Below, piece by piece: positions 20,923-30,711 of a stretch of DNA of 64,000 bases. The position numbers and the translations under genes are program-made. Origin of the DNA: Schizochytrium sp. CCTCC M209059 (taxonomy: Eukaryota > Sar > Bigyra > Thraustochytrida > Thraustochytriidae). The number at the start of each line of letters is the position of its first letter. Position 1 is the first letter of the stretch. The DNA lies in assembly GCA_000818945.1 (NCBI GenBank), contig KN805372.1, positions 607,607-671,606 on the forward strand, written 5' to 3'. The notes beneath the pieces are model-generated. The model was not told the origin of the DNA and searched no databases. It was given only the letters and a program-made list of their open reading frames with translations.

Positions 20923-22650
20923 CTACGCCTCGGACATATAATCTTTTACATAGAGCACCGCATTTGGAACCCAGCCAGCCTCGCGCATCGAAAGTTCGCA
21001 CCGAGATGCAAAGTCTCTGCCTCTTTCACCGGGCATGGCCGATCGCAATGAGAACTGGCCAAACCGTAGCTTGGTAGCCGAGCAGCAAAGTAGCTGACAC
21101 GCATCTGCGACAGTCTGCTCCGCATTTAGCTTAATCACGCAAGATTGCGAATGCTCGTCTACGGTGAAATGTACAAGCAATGACACGTTCAAGGGCTCCT
21201 GCAAACTACAAATTGTCTTGGGCACCTTGGCCAAAGGTGCTGATCTATCGCGAGATGCGCCTTTACTTGCCAACCCATCGCTGTTATCATCCTTTGCATT
21301 TCCAGAAGCTGCAAAGAATCGCTCCAAGCTTACGCGCGGCCGAACAATTTCGCCATCGCGAATCACGTACTTTGGTACTTGTTGAGCCACCTCCTTAGGC
21401 CCCAGTCTTCGCACGCCAGTTTGCCCGGCAATCAGCGTGCGCGTCGCTGGGTCATGGATCTCACCGCGATGATCTTGAATTGCAAAGGCGACCCCGGCGG
21501 GATGAGACGTTTTGAACTCGCTTGGGAAATAGCCGTCTTCGACGTCGTGCATGAATGCTTTGCCACTCGGCTCGTCGAACGGACGGAAAACACCATCGCC
21601 GCTGAGAATACCGTTCTTGAACACCAAGAGGTCTAATGTTGTTCGACAGTCCCTAAGCCCAAACACACGCGATTGACGATCTCGTTGGATGACGCCACTG
21701 GGCCCTGCCAATGCATTGAGTTCCTCGAGGGCGCGCAAGAGCCTGTCAAAGTCAATAGGAGCCGGCTCGCCATCGCCGCCTCGCCACTCCATGCCATAAT
21801 CGCGAAGGAATCGCTTCATTTCCGCATTCTCGCGGCGCAGCTCATTGAGCTCCACGTCAGAGACGCTGTCCGCTTGCGATTGATTTTGCGCGAGCTCAAC
21901 CATTTCTGAGTTACGAAGTCTATGGTTTTCGCGCGAGAGTCTCGCAATCTCTTGCTCAAGATCTGCAACTTTTCGCGAAAGCTGTCTGCGCGCCGATTCG
22001 ACTTGCGAGAGTCGCGAAGCCATCGAGGATACCAGGGTGGAGGATTCTTCATCCTTGGCCTCGGCCCGAGATGATTTTCTGGTGCTCGTGTTTGTAGATT
22101 TGAGCCCAAGCGAAGAGCGTGGCCTCCCGTCAAACGAAAGGCATCGCGAAATTTCGTCTTCCTCTCCCCGGAGAGCTAGGTCGCCCGCATGTCGGTCGAT
22201 CATCCTTTCCAGGAATGACTTGCTTGCGGTGGCGCTCCGGTCCAAGCGCAATTGAGGAGGCAGCATGGGCGCTGGGGAGGCTTTGCCATTGGCATTTGCC
22301 TCCATCATGGATGCGTGCGCGGCGAGACTGGATGAACCTGATGCTCTTCGCGCTGATGCGGCCGCGCCTGGAGACGATAGGTTCGAGCTAGACGGCGATC
22401 TGGTTTGCGTCTTGGATAAAGAAGAAGAAGAAGAAGAAGAAGAAGAAGGAGGAGGAGAAGAACTTGGTGATGATAATGATGATGATTTTGATGATGATAA
22501 AGATGCTGACGAAGATTTCGAAGAACCTTTAAAGGGCGAGGAACCTGAATTGTTCGCTGCTGCGACCATGGCTGCCTGGCGTCGCACAGCCTCGCGCTGC
22601 TGCTTGTATCTTCTCTTGCGCGCCTCGAAGTCACTCAGCGAGACCGACAT
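20923..22650 (-). CDS. SEP + UBX domain protein, UBXN11-like
   Basis: The product is 575 residues. Residues 40-110 are Ser-rich low complexity, encoded by TCT/TCA microsatellites. A coiled coil follows (about 205-285). Residues about 330-410 form a SEP domain: LDLLVFKNGILSGDGVFRPF, then GYFPSEFK. The C-terminal 95 residues have the UBX-like ubiquitin fold. The order coiled coil-SEP-UBX is that of UBXN11 (Socius), not p47, which has an N-terminal UBA. UBX proteins usually recruit p97/Cdc48; the canonical FPR loop is not obvious in the UBX part, so p97 binding is uncertain. It is in tandem with the TTL gene, with a 266-base gap holding a T-rich TTTTA repeat (about 22858-22886). Confidence 0.8.
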   Translation of the reverse strand: MSVSLSDFEARKRRYKQQREAVRRQAAMVAAANNSGSSPFKGSSKSSSASLSSSKSSSLSSPSSSPPPSSSSSSSSSLSKTQTRSPSSSNLSSPGAAASARRASGSSSLAAHASMMEANANGKASPAPMLPPQLRLDRSATASKSFLERMIDRHAGDLALRGEEDEISRCLSFDGRPRSSLGLKSTNTSTRKSSRAEAKDEESSTLVSSMASRLSQVESARRQLSRKVADLEQEIARLSRENHRLRNSEMVELAQNQSQADSVSDVELNELRRENAEMKRFLRDYGMEWRGGDGEPAPIDFDRLLRALEELNALAGPSGVIQRDRQSRVFGLRDCRTTLDLLVFKNGILSGDGVFRPFDEPSGKAFMHDVEDGYFPSEFKTSHPAGVAFAIQDHRGEIHDPATRTLIAGQTGVRRLGPKEVAQQVPKYVIRDGEIVRPRVSLERFFAASGNAKDDNSDGLASKGASRDRSAPLAKVPKTICSLQEPLNVSLLVHFTVDEHSQSCVIKLNAEQTVADACQLLCCSATKLRFGQFSLRSAMPGERGRDFASRCELSMREAGWVPNAVLYVKDYMSEA

Positions 22651-22916
22651 TGTTCGCCGCCTCTCCCGTACTTGCAGGTTGTCCTACTATGCAGCAGTTG
22701 TCTCGCTTAGCCAAGCAGGATCGCCACACGCGAAGAGCAGCGCTGCGCTAGCAAATGGCCAAGCAAGGTCTTGTTGCTGTGATTCGTTTTCGCGGGACTT
22801 TACAACCTTGCGCGGCACCGCGTCGGCTGCGCCACATTCCCCTGAACGGATCATTTCATTTTATTTTTATTTTTATTTTATTTTTCTAGTCACTGTCAAA
22901 GCCGGGGTTCATTTAC

Positions 22917-25900
22917 TTAGCCGCCACCCGCAGCAGCGGCCTTTTTGCTTGCTTCCCACTTGGCGTAAAGGTCGCGAATACGCATGTCAACGTAGCCATC
23001 CTGGTACTCTGCATTCTCCTTGGCAAGATAGATCTTGTAGCGGTAGGAAATGGTGTTACGGATGCATGAGGCCATCATCTCACGCGTGGGACGGTGCTTA
23101 CACGAGCTCCACTTCTTCTCAATGTACTTGTTGAGCTCGCGCTTGTTGGCTGCGTGCCGCTTTTCAGCATAGTTGTGGAGCCAGGCATTCTTCAGGATGG
23201 ATGCTTTGCTGAGCATGAGGTCACCCTTGAACTCCTCGCAAGGATCGTAGTCACTGGGGCGCTGTTTCTCTTCAATCTCCGTGAAAACCATGCGCCAGTC
23301 GCCATATGAATCGCCGCGACGCATGCGCGCAAAGGCTTGCGGCATGTCGTTCACTTCCAAGACAAGACCCTTGAGAGATGTCAAAAAGGCCTCCTTCTCT
23401 TCCTTGAGCTCGTCCACAGCAGGAAAGGCGTCCTTGGGATTGATGCGACGCAGGCCGCTCAGATGGATTTGGTACTTTGTGTCGAGAAACATGTTGAGCG
23501 AGACCAAGTGGTACGAATCGTGCGGCCGCGAGACATTGCCATTCTTTTGGATCATGTGACGGCGCGCAGCACGAAAGACGAGCTCGCCGACCCGCTTGGC
23601 ATACGTGTCGAAAACAGAGCTCAGGTAACGTGAGCCCAGCATGTTTGCGGAGGCCTGCTGATCTTCAAAGTCGTCAAACGTGCTATAGTACTCATTGAGC
23701 AAAAAGCTGTCACCCGTGTAGAACTCGTCGGGCTCCCACTTTTCGAGGGGCTCCTCCAGCAATCCGGCAGCAAGATCGCCAATGGGTGCTTCACCATCGG
23801 ACGCCTCATCGTACGCGCCAAAGTCAGAGTCATCCGCTGCAGCAGCCGCAGGATTACCACCGACGGCATCAGGGCTTGCGCCCACTCCGGCGGTCGCAGC
23901 CGAGAGAGACGCGGCCGCATCGGCCTGCTCCTGCAAAACAGCATCCAGCCCAAGGTCAACGTTGACAAGAGCATCATCGTCGTCGTCGTCATCGTCATCG
24001 TCGTTGGCAGCAGCAGTTGTGGCAGCTGCTTCCTGGCCGGCGGCTTCTTGGCCCGCTGCGCCGTCCGCGCCCAGCGAGCCCGATGCACCTGCCTCCGAAG
24101 CAGTGTTCGTCGTGACCCGTGCCGCGCGAGGTGCACTTGCATCCTGTACGATTTTGGAAGAGCGCACAAAGCCACGGCGGTAAAAGACAAAGTACGGACG
24201 CGTCGTTGCGACCAGGAGAAACACCTTCATATCCCACCACTTGTTGTCAAAAAGCTGACGATTGTGGATGAACTTTTGCGCAATAACTTCACCCTTGCGC
24301 GACTTGCCGCACTCGCCAAAGTCCTCGCGCAGCTCTTCAATGGTCGAGTAAAGACGCACGTTATCACCTCCGACGCTGTCGATGGGCTTGAGCAGCCAGC
24401 GCTGCTTTGATTTGACCTGGAAAAAGGCCTTGCAGTCATCGTAATTGTAAAGCATGTACGTGGACGGCATGTACCGAAGTTTGCGCGAATCGCAACCGTG
24501 ACTATTGAAAAAATCGACTTGAGCCATGACAGACTCGCCCTTGTGGCCAGCGAGCGTTTCGAGGCCCTCGACGCCGTTGACGTGATCGCTGAATTTTTCC
24601 AGCGAGCCGGTTTTGCCGGTGTACTTGGCAAAACGCCTGTTAGCAATCTTGAGGGGCGCACTGTAGTCGCGATTGTTCTTGAACTCTTGGCACGGATTGT
24701 ACACCACGCGCGTTTGCTCCTCCTCCAATTCGTTAAAGATCATCTCGAAGCTGCCGTAGCGGTCACCATAACGCATGAGCGTGTAGAATTGAGGGTTTTC
24801 GTGTGTCTGCTGCGCCAAGTTAAAGTACTCTTCAACCATTTGACGCGAATCAAAATTAATACTCCAGGTAAAGCCAGGGTATCCGTTCGACTCGATGAAC
24901 CACGTGTGGTAGGCGGCGTCAATCATGAAATCAATACCAAAGATGTGGAAGGTGCCCTTGCGCTTGATGAACTTGGGCCGCGCTGACTGGAAGATGAGGA
25001 GGGCCACTTTTTTGATGTATGGGTTAAGCATCGTCTCGACATAATGCGCACCGGTCTTGTCGTGCTCGCGGAGATGGTCTTGCATCATGGCAAAAGGCCA
25101 AATATGGTCCGAAAGCTTGAATCCCTTCTTCATACTCTGGAAATGGGTGTTGGTCAGATACACGCGGCGATCCTTGGACATGGGCGCGTACTCGGCGAGT
25201 GCGCGCCGCAGATAACCCTCGTGGTACCACACCAGGTAGGGGTTGCTCGAAGAGATGAGCATGTAAACGCGGACGTCAAACTTGCACTTTTTCAGCAAGA
25301 GCGGTTTCTCGAGGTACTCTTGCACGAGGTAGCGCTCTGTGGGCTTCCAGGTGGCTTTTTTGCAGGGGAAAAACTGCGGTACCTTGCTCATCACACTGGC
25401 CACCTCTGAGTGAAAGGTAATACCCTGACCCTGCGAACCCGTTTCGGGCTTGAGGAGCCAGGTGATTCCGTTAGCCTCGAGACGCGCCAAGTCGTTACAC
25501 TCATCATCGCGATACAAGCGGTACGACATGGGCGAAATACCGAGATCGTTGTATTTGCACCCGTATTTGCGCACAAAACTCTCCTTCACCTTGAGCTGCT
25601 GACCCTTGTTGCCACCAATCGCGTCACCACCTTGGAAGGCTGTCAGGTAGCTCTTGCCCTCGTAATCTTCGTAAATGTTCTTATACAGATCTGGCCGGAT
25701 CTTTTGCATGTGATTCAGCTGCGTCGTATCTGTCATAAGGAAGGTCACGCGGTAGTTGATCGACTTGTACGTGTCGCCGTTCTGAGCAGCGCGGAAGCGC
25801 ATTTGCCAACCACGATCCAAGAGATCCTCGATGGCAAGACCACGGCAACCATCACGCAGACAGCCAAAAGTGCGCACAGCGCGCGTGTCTTCCGGTCGCA

Positions 25901-28097
25901 TCTTACGCACGGCGGGCCTGCGGATCTGCACCAGATCGGCAGGCGTCTTTGACATGTACTGCGGAGGGTCGAGGCCAGGCAAGCGCTTCACTTTGACGGT
26001 GCTCTCGTTGGTGATTTTGTGCTGGTGCACATGGATAAGGTCGAGCAAGTCCTCTGGCTCGATCGAAGCCTGGACCCATCTTGGGTCGTAGTTTGGTCCC
26101 GCAGCTGCCTTGCTGCGTCCTGAGTGAGAACCAAGTGTAGTGACGAAAACGCCAACGAGACCCAGTACAAGGAAACCGGCAGTCAAGGCAATGATACCGA
26201 GCCTGGCAATGGCCATCTTCACGGCGCGCGGCATCGGGACCGCGGCTGCGCCTTTCTTGCCCTTTTTCCCCTTTTTCCCGGTTGGTGTCTTTTTGCCTTG
26301 TGCGGCGCGCCACCTTTGAATCTCTTCAATGTCTTTGCGAACCTTCAGAGAGAGTCCAGATGTTGCCACGCCTTGGAAAGCTTCCTTTGGAGCCGTGATG
26401 AGCTTCTTGAGGCCGCTAAAGCGGCTCTCGCCGTCTTTGCGCTTCGCAGAACGTTTTGACGAACGTGATGCACGTCCGTCTGTCTTTTGCGAGCTGGCTT
26501 TGCCATTTTTGCGATGTTTGAGACCATCGCGATTCGCAGCGAGCTTGCCGCTTTCCATTCTGTCATCGAATTCACTTTCGCTGTCGGAGCCAGAACCACT
26601 CGAGGTATCTTCGTCTTCAGAAGACGAAGACTGGGAGTCTGATGCCTCATCCTGCTGCGCTTCGATATCAAAGTCGGATCCCTCTCCGCCGGAAGTGCTT
26701 CCGTTCTCGCCGCTCTCGCCGTCGTCCTCGCCCGACGAGAAGGAAGAGTCATCTGCGTCACCGTTGACGGGTACCTTGACTTCGTCCGCGTCTTCCAGAG
26801 ATCTCGACCAGTCCGAGACCTCGGCCTCCTCGTCTTCTTCGTTGTGACTCTCCTCCTCCGCCTCTTCTTCCGAGCCGGATGCGGATTGTTCCTCAGACTC
26901 TTCGCCGGAAGAGCCACTTTCTTCTTCTTCCTCCTCCTCCTCTTGCTCTGAAGCATTTTCCGAGCCTTCCTCCTCCTCCTCCTCCTCCTCGGATCCTTCT
27001 TCTTCTTCGGAGCCTTCCTCGGATCCTTCTTCTTCAGATCCACTTTCTTCTTCGGATCCACTTTCTTCTTCAGATCTTTCTTCTTCTTCAGATCCATCTT
27101 CGTCGTCAGATCCCTCTTCTTCCTCCTCCTCTTCAGAGCCTTCGTCATCTTCGGATCCTTCATCAGATCCTTCGGATCCCTCTTCTTCCTCAGATCCCTC
27201 TTCTTCTTCGGATCCCTCTTCTTCTTCGGACCCCTCTTCTTCTTCGGATCCCTCCTCTTCCCCGGACCCCTCTTCTTCCTCGGACCCCTCTTCTTCTTCT
27301 TCTTCGGATCCGGATTCATCTTCAGACCCTTCATCTTCTTCTTCAGACCGTTCTTCTTCATCGGATCCGGATCCATCTTCTTCATCAGACCCTTCTTCTT
27401 CTTCAGATCCTTCTTCCTCTACATCCTCGCCAGATTGATCCTCCTCGTCGTCAGACTTCTCGCCTTCCTTGGCGTCGGAGCTCTCGTTGGCATCATCGTC
27501 TTCATCTTCTTCCTCGGCATTTGCGTCGGAGGCTTCTTTTGCGACCTCCTCTTCTTCGCGGTCCATTTCTTCTACACCATCGTCCTGCTGTTCCTCTGCG
27601 TTGGCATGGTCATTGCCGGAAGGAGCAGTGCCGGTAGCTTCTTGGTCGCGAACAAGCTCAGAGGTTGCTGAGTCGTCAACAAGTCCTACGCTTTCTTCTT
27701 GCATACCGGAGGCCCGGGCAGCGGCCGATTCGGCATCATTGTCAGCATTTGCATATGTGTCCTCGTCTTCCGCAGCAGACGAACCGGTAGCAACAGCGGC
27801 AACCTCATCAAGAGGCGCGGATTTGCTCTGAAGAACAGCGCCATCTTCTACGGGGATTTCCGGTGGTGTTTGTTCATCGGGAACTGGCGCGGCCGCGACT
27901 TGTGGCGTCGCGACGGACTGTTCCTTTGTCGTCGCCGATGTCGCTGAATCCGATGTCTTCTTCTTCTTCTTCGTTTTGGCCTTGGTCTCGGAACCCTCCT
28001 TTGCCTTCTTGCTCTTGGACGAGGACGACGACTTGGACTTGACCTTGTCGCTCTTGGCCTTGGCCTGCGCACTGTCTTTGGTCTTGGACTTGCCCAT
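22917..28097 (-). CDS. Membrane-anchored protein with two tubulin-tyrosine-ligase-like domains
   Basis: The product is 1726 residues from the ATG at 28097 (an extra 25-residue upstream frame crosses a pentamer repeat). It starts with a Lys/Ser-rich segment (2-70). A very acidic, EEEEGS-repeat region fills about 220-440 and a basic Lys-rich patch about 540-625. A single TM helix follows (about 630-653). All catalytic sequence lies after it: TTL domain 1 (about 700-1200) has WLLKPETGSQGQG near 877 and WFIESNGYPG, and TTL domain 2 (about 1205-1700) has WLLKPIDSVGGDN near 1232 and LVLEVNDMP. Domain 2 is interrupted by an Ala/Asp-rich insert (about 1320-1460, including a poly-Asp run). TTLLs ligate Glu, Gly or Tyr to protein tails using ATP. 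With no signal peptide and a basic flank before the TM, a type II topology would put both domains in the lumen, which is unusual. Confidence 0.85.
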   Translation of the reverse strand: MGKSKTKDSAQAKAKSDKVKSKSSSSSKSKKAKEGSETKAKTKKKKKTSDSATSATTKEQSVATPQVAAAPVPDEQTPPEIPVEDGAVLQSKSAPLDEVAAVATGSSAAEDEDTYANADNDAESAAARASGMQEESVGLVDDSATSELVRDQEATGTAPSGNDHANAEEQQDDGVEEMDREEEEVAKEASDANAEEEDEDDDANESSDAKEGEKSDDEEDQSGEDVEEEGSEEEEGSDEEDGSGSDEEERSEEEDEGSEDESGSEEEEEEGSEEEEGSGEEEGSEEEEGSEEEEGSEEEEGSEEEEGSEGSDEGSEDDEGSEEEEEEEGSDDEDGSEEEERSEEESGSEEESGSEEEGSEEGSEEEEGSEEEEEEEEGSENASEQEEEEEEEESGSSGEESEEQSASGSEEEAEEESHNEEDEEAEVSDWSRSLEDADEVKVPVNGDADDSSFSSGEDDGESGENGSTSGGEGSDFDIEAQQDEASDSQSSSSEDEDTSSGSGSDSESEFDDRMESGKLAANRDGLKHRKNGKASSQKTDGRASRSSKRSAKRKDGESRFSGLKKLITAPKEAFQGVATSGLSLKVRKDIEEIQRWRAAQGKKTPTGKKGKKGKKGAAAVPMPRAVKMAIARLGIIALTAGFLVLGLVGVFVTTLGSHSGRSKAAAGPNYDPRWVQASIEPEDLLDLIHVHQHKITNESTVKVKRLPGLDPPQYMSKTPADLVQIRRPAVRKMRPEDTRAVRTFGCLRDGCRGLAIEDLLDRGWQMRFRAAQNGDTYKSINYRVTFLMTDTTQLNHMQKIRPDLYKNIYEDYEGKSYLTAFQGGDAIGGNKGQQLKVKESFVRKYGCKYNDLGISPMSYRLYRDDECNDLARLEANGITWLLKPETGSQGQGITFHSEVASVMSKVPQFFPCKKATWKPTERYLVQEYLEKPLLLKKCKFDVRVYMLISSSNPYLVWYHEGYLRRALAEYAPMSKDRRVYLTNTHFQSMKKGFKLSDHIWPFAMMQDHLREHDKTGAHYVETMLNPYIKKVALLIFQSARPKFIKRKGTFHIFGIDFMIDAAYHTWFIESNGYPGFTWSINFDSRQMVEEYFNLAQQTHENPQFYTLMRYGDRYGSFEMIFNELEEEQTRVVYNPCQEFKNNRDYSAPLKIANRRFAKYTGKTGSLEKFSDHVNGVEGLETLAGHKGESVMAQVDFFNSHGCDSRKLRYMPSTYMLYNYDDCKAFFQVKSKQRWLLKPIDSVGGDNVRLYSTIEELREDFGECGKSRKGEVIAQKFIHNRQLFDNKWWDMKVFLLVATTRPYFVFYRRGFVRSSKIVQDASAPRAARVTTNTASEAGASGSLGADGAAGQEAAGQEAAATTAAANDDDDDDDDDDALVNVDLGLDAVLQEQADAAASLSAATAGVGASPDAVGGNPAAAAADDSDFGAYDEASDGEAPIGDLAAGLLEEPLEKWEPDEFYTGDSFLLNEYYSTFDDFEDQQASANMLGSRYLSSVFDTYAKRVGELVFRAARRHMIQKNGNVSRPHDSYHLVSLNMFLDTKYQIHLSGLRRINPKDAFPAVDELKEEKEAFLTSLKGLVLEVNDMPQAFARMRRGDSYGDWRMVFTEIEEKQRPSDYDPCEEFKGDLMLSKASILKNAWLHNYAEKRHAANKRELNKYIEKKWSSCKHRPTREMMASCIRNTISYRYKIYLAKENAEYQDGYVDMRIRDLYAKWEASKKAAAAGGG

Positions 28098-29083
28098 CTT
28101 CACGACGCCGGCGCAGCCCTCCTCCCCTTCTCCCTCGTCGCCCTGCCTCGTGGCGCGGGCGCGGCAAGTCAAGTCAAGTCAAGTCAAGGCGAGGCCCGGC
28201 CCTCCCGTCCTTTTGCAGGCCGCCAAGGAGCAGGTTGTGGCCCGCCGGCTACCCGGTAAACCGCGGCTGGCAAGGGTCTCGCGCGGCCTCGGCCTCGCGA
28301 GGCGGCGGGGGCGGGGCACGGGCGGCGTTGCGGGGCCTCCGCGCGCAGACCGGGCCTGCGCGCCTGCCTGCCTGCCTGCCTCCTCCCTGCGCCCGCGCCG
28401 CGTGCAGGCGGCGTGGACGTCGCTCGCGCCGCAGGACTCGCTCCGGGTTTGCTCTGCTCTGCTCTGCTCTGCTCTGCTCTCCTCTCTCTCGACGCGCCCG
28501 CGGTTCAAACAAACTAGCTCCGCCGGGGCGCTATAACCCACTTGCGACCGCGCCGCGCAAGTCGGCCCCGCCCCGCCGCAAGTGGAAGCCTCCGCTTGCG
28601 CCGCTTGCGGCCGCCCAGATAGTCGATAGGGCTCCCCGCGCAGAGAACGGCCCCGCCATCGCGCGGCCTCAGCGAACGGAGGCGAACGCAGTATTGGAAC
28701 GCGGAAAGGAACGGCCGGCGAGAGCGGCGAGACGCGGCGGGACCTCGCTCGCGCGCGCGGCGCAGAGCAGAGCAGAGCAGAGCAGAACGCGAGCGCGGCG
28801 CGGCGAGGCGAGCGCGACGCGGCGAGGCTGGGCGGCGCGGAGAGCGGCAGGCAGCGGGCGCCGGTCTCGCAGAGGAAAAGAAGCGGCGACGGACGGACGG
28901 CCAGCCTGCCTGCCTGCCTGCCTGCCTGCCTACCTGCCCAAGCACGGCGCCAGCGTGGTGCAGCAGCTGGAGTAGCTGGAGCAGCTTCGCGGCGGCGGCG
29001 CGGGGACGAGGCGAGAGAGGGTACGACTAGCGGAAGCGGGGCAGTCGCGCGAGGACGAAGCGAACTCGCAAGCTTTCGCCACC
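28098..29083. promoter_or_regulatory. Bidirectional promoter, GC-rich, with pentamer and tetramer repeats
   Basis: This 986-base region lies between divergent starts of the double-TTL gene and SRP19. It holds (AAGTC)4 at 28166-28185, (GCTCT)6 at 28451-28480, its reverse complement (AGAGC)n at about 28763-28785, and CTGC/CTGT-type tetramer runs at about 28362-28382 and 28903-28931. No ORF is convincing. Confidence 0.55.
28451..28785. repeat. Inverted pair of pentamer repeats (GCTCT)6 ... (AGAGC)4-5
   Basis: The left arm is at 28451-28480 and the right arm at about 28763-28785. The arms are reverse complements over about 23 bases and are separated by about 280 bases. They could pair as a long hairpin in a transcript or as a cruciform. 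Confidence 0.6.
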
Positions 29084-29811
29084 ATGATGCCAGGAATGCC
29101 AGGGATGCCCGGGATGCCCGGGATGGGCGGGGGCAAACCTGTGTCGAACGAGGAGATGGCTGCGCAACTGGGCGTGCCTGCCGATGCCATGGAGGAGGAA
29201 GGCTTTGAGAGGGCGGCTGCTATTGAGCGACAACAGCGGATGCAGAAACAGGTCCAGGAGACCGATTTTACCACGGGCGAATGGTGCACGTTGTACCCGA
29301 TCTACATTGACAAAGCCAAGACGGTGAGCCAGGGCCGCAGACTTCCGGTGGACCAGTGCTGCGACTTCCCGATTGCCGATGAGATGGCCTCAGTGCTCTT
29401 CGAAAAGGCAAAATTCATGATTGTACTGGAGGTAAGTATACTTGAAGTCGGCAGCGCGAATGTCTTTCACATGCTAACACGTGAGTGCCCTGCGTTTGAA
29501 CACAGCGTGGCAAAGCGCATCCCCGGGACCCGACGCGGCGCACGGGCCGCATCCGCGTCAAGTACCGCAACCCCGACAGTGAAATCCCCGTTCATCTTGA
29601 CTTTCCAACAAAGCGATCTCTCTTGGAGTTTTGCGGACAGCATGTACCTTCGTGCAACATTCGCAAGCAACGCCTCGCGCAGCGTGCCGAGCACGAAAAG
29701 CGCTTGGCTGCGGCTCTTGCCAAACAAAACAAGGGAGGTAACGCCAAGGGGCCTGCCGGATCTGCCACTGCTTCGGGCGCTAGCAAAAAGAAGAAGAAGG
29801 GCAAGCGATAA
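29084..29811 (+). CDS. SRP19: Signal recognition particle 19-kDa subunit, two exons
   Basis: SRP19 binds SRP RNA helices 6 and 8 and primes SRP54 loading. Exon 1 is 29084-29431 and exon 2 is 29506-29811, split by a 74-base phase-0 intron with donor GAG|GTAAGT, branch-like TGCTAAC (about 29472-29478) and acceptor CACAG. The spliced protein is 217 residues. Diagnostic stretches are WCTLYPIYIDKAKT and GRRLPVDQCC in exon 1, and RGKAHPRDPTRRTGRIRVKY right after the splice, matching the SRP19 HPRD-GRIRV motif. The tail is Lys-rich (KKKKKGKR). The N-terminus is odd: four MPG repeats encoded by a tandem 9-bp unit. The start context gccaccATG is strong. Read without splicing, the frame runs on as a false 274-residue product. 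Confidence 0.93.
29432..29505 (+). other. SRP19 intron
   Basis: This is a 74-base GTAAGT...CACAG intron with a TGCTAACAC branch-like site 27-34 bases before the acceptor. Removing it restores a full SRP19 sequence. Confidence 0.9.
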
Positions 29812-29897
29812 AGATACATTTTTTACTTTTACTACATTGTCAATCACTCTGGTTATGCTCGTGCCGACCAAGCAAATCTTGCGTTATCGTCACACTT

Positions 29898-30314
29898 TCA
29901 TACATTAATGCATGAGGTGCGGCGGCATCGCCTCCACCAGAGCGCCACCGCGCTGGCCCGATCAGCGAGGTATTGTTTGTATGCTTGACCTGGTTTGGCG
30001 GTGGTGCAATATATGCTGCCAGGACATGGTCCAAATCTGTGAATGAGACGCACGAGCTCGTAATAGTCTGCCTTGAGCTCTCGCCGACGCAAATCCTGTG
30101 AAAGTGCCTCCTCCTGCTTCATGGCAAGCCGCTCGGCGCGCTCTTCCGCTTTGCGTGCGCCATCTTCGGCACGGGCAAGGTCCTCGGTAGCATCAAAGCG
30201 GCACGCGAAACCCCATAACTTTGACGCAAGCGGCTTGCTCTCTCCTCTTGGGTTCAAGGCCGATGCAGAGGCCACGGCGTGCCCGGTCTCTTTCCGTCGC
30301 CGCCGGGACGCCAT
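29898..30314 (-). CDS. Small basic helical protein, unknown
   Basis: This is an ORF of 138 residues with a proper ATG at 30314 and a TGA stop only 86 bases from the SRP19 stop, a spacing usual for convergent genes here. The N-terminus is basic (SRRRRKE). Residues about 42-80 form an Ala/Glu/Arg-rich amphipathic helix. The C-terminal half has aromatic residues and three cysteines (FGPCPGSIYCTT). Its composition resembles a real small protein more than a shadow frame, and a competing plus-strand frame over the same bases is Ser/Arg-rich and less plausible. I do not recognise a family. It could be a small mitochondrial or RNA-binding protein, but nothing proves this. Confidence 0.5.
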   Translation of the reverse strand: MASRRRRKETGHAVASASALNPRGESKPLASKLWGFACRFDATEDLARAEDGARKAEERAERLAMKQEEALSQDLRRRELKADYYELVRLIHRFGPCPGSIYCTTAKPGQAYKQYLADRASAVALWWRRCRRTSCINV

Positions 30315-30711
30315 CGCTTACGCACGCGAAAGGGATTGTCTTGTTTGCTACTCATATGCGCTCTCAGCGGAGATCCGTTACATGAGCCAGACGGCACTAA
30401 AACGCGAAGTACTATCAAAACAGGCAGGCGAACAGAGTTCATTTCACGCTTCGCTTCATGGCATGGGCCAGATCTTACGCGGCTATCGCGTACAAGCGAG
30501 CGCGCGAGTGGGCGGGCTCGCAGTTAAAAGGTCAAAGAGCAGGATTTCTGATGGGTTCACGGGGAAGTGGGTGGGAGGGGGGTTTGTAGAGAATTTGAGT
30601 GAAGAAGAAGGAAAGTGAAGCAAATAACCAGAAGACGCAGGCTTTCTCTTTATTCCTCTACTTGGCGCCTGTTGTGACAAGCGAGGAGCAGATCCACAAA
30701 CTAAGACAACG
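30315..30711. other. Divergent intergenic region
   Basis: This 397-base region lies between the small minus-strand gene and the beta-sandwich gene. It includes a GT/GA-rich stretch (about 30540-30615). No gene or repeat array is seen. Confidence 0.35.

Noticed and set aside
26345..27637. Long Lys-rich minus-strand and Leu/Arg-rich plus-strand frames
   Set aside because: They are shadows of the repetitive acidic region of the double-TTL gene, where the TCT/TCC repeat keeps several frames open.
28179..28975. Several Arg/Ala-rich frames in the GC-rich promoter upstream of SRP19
   Set aside because: They overlap each other on both strands, contain pentamer repeats and have no protein-like features; GC content alone explains them.
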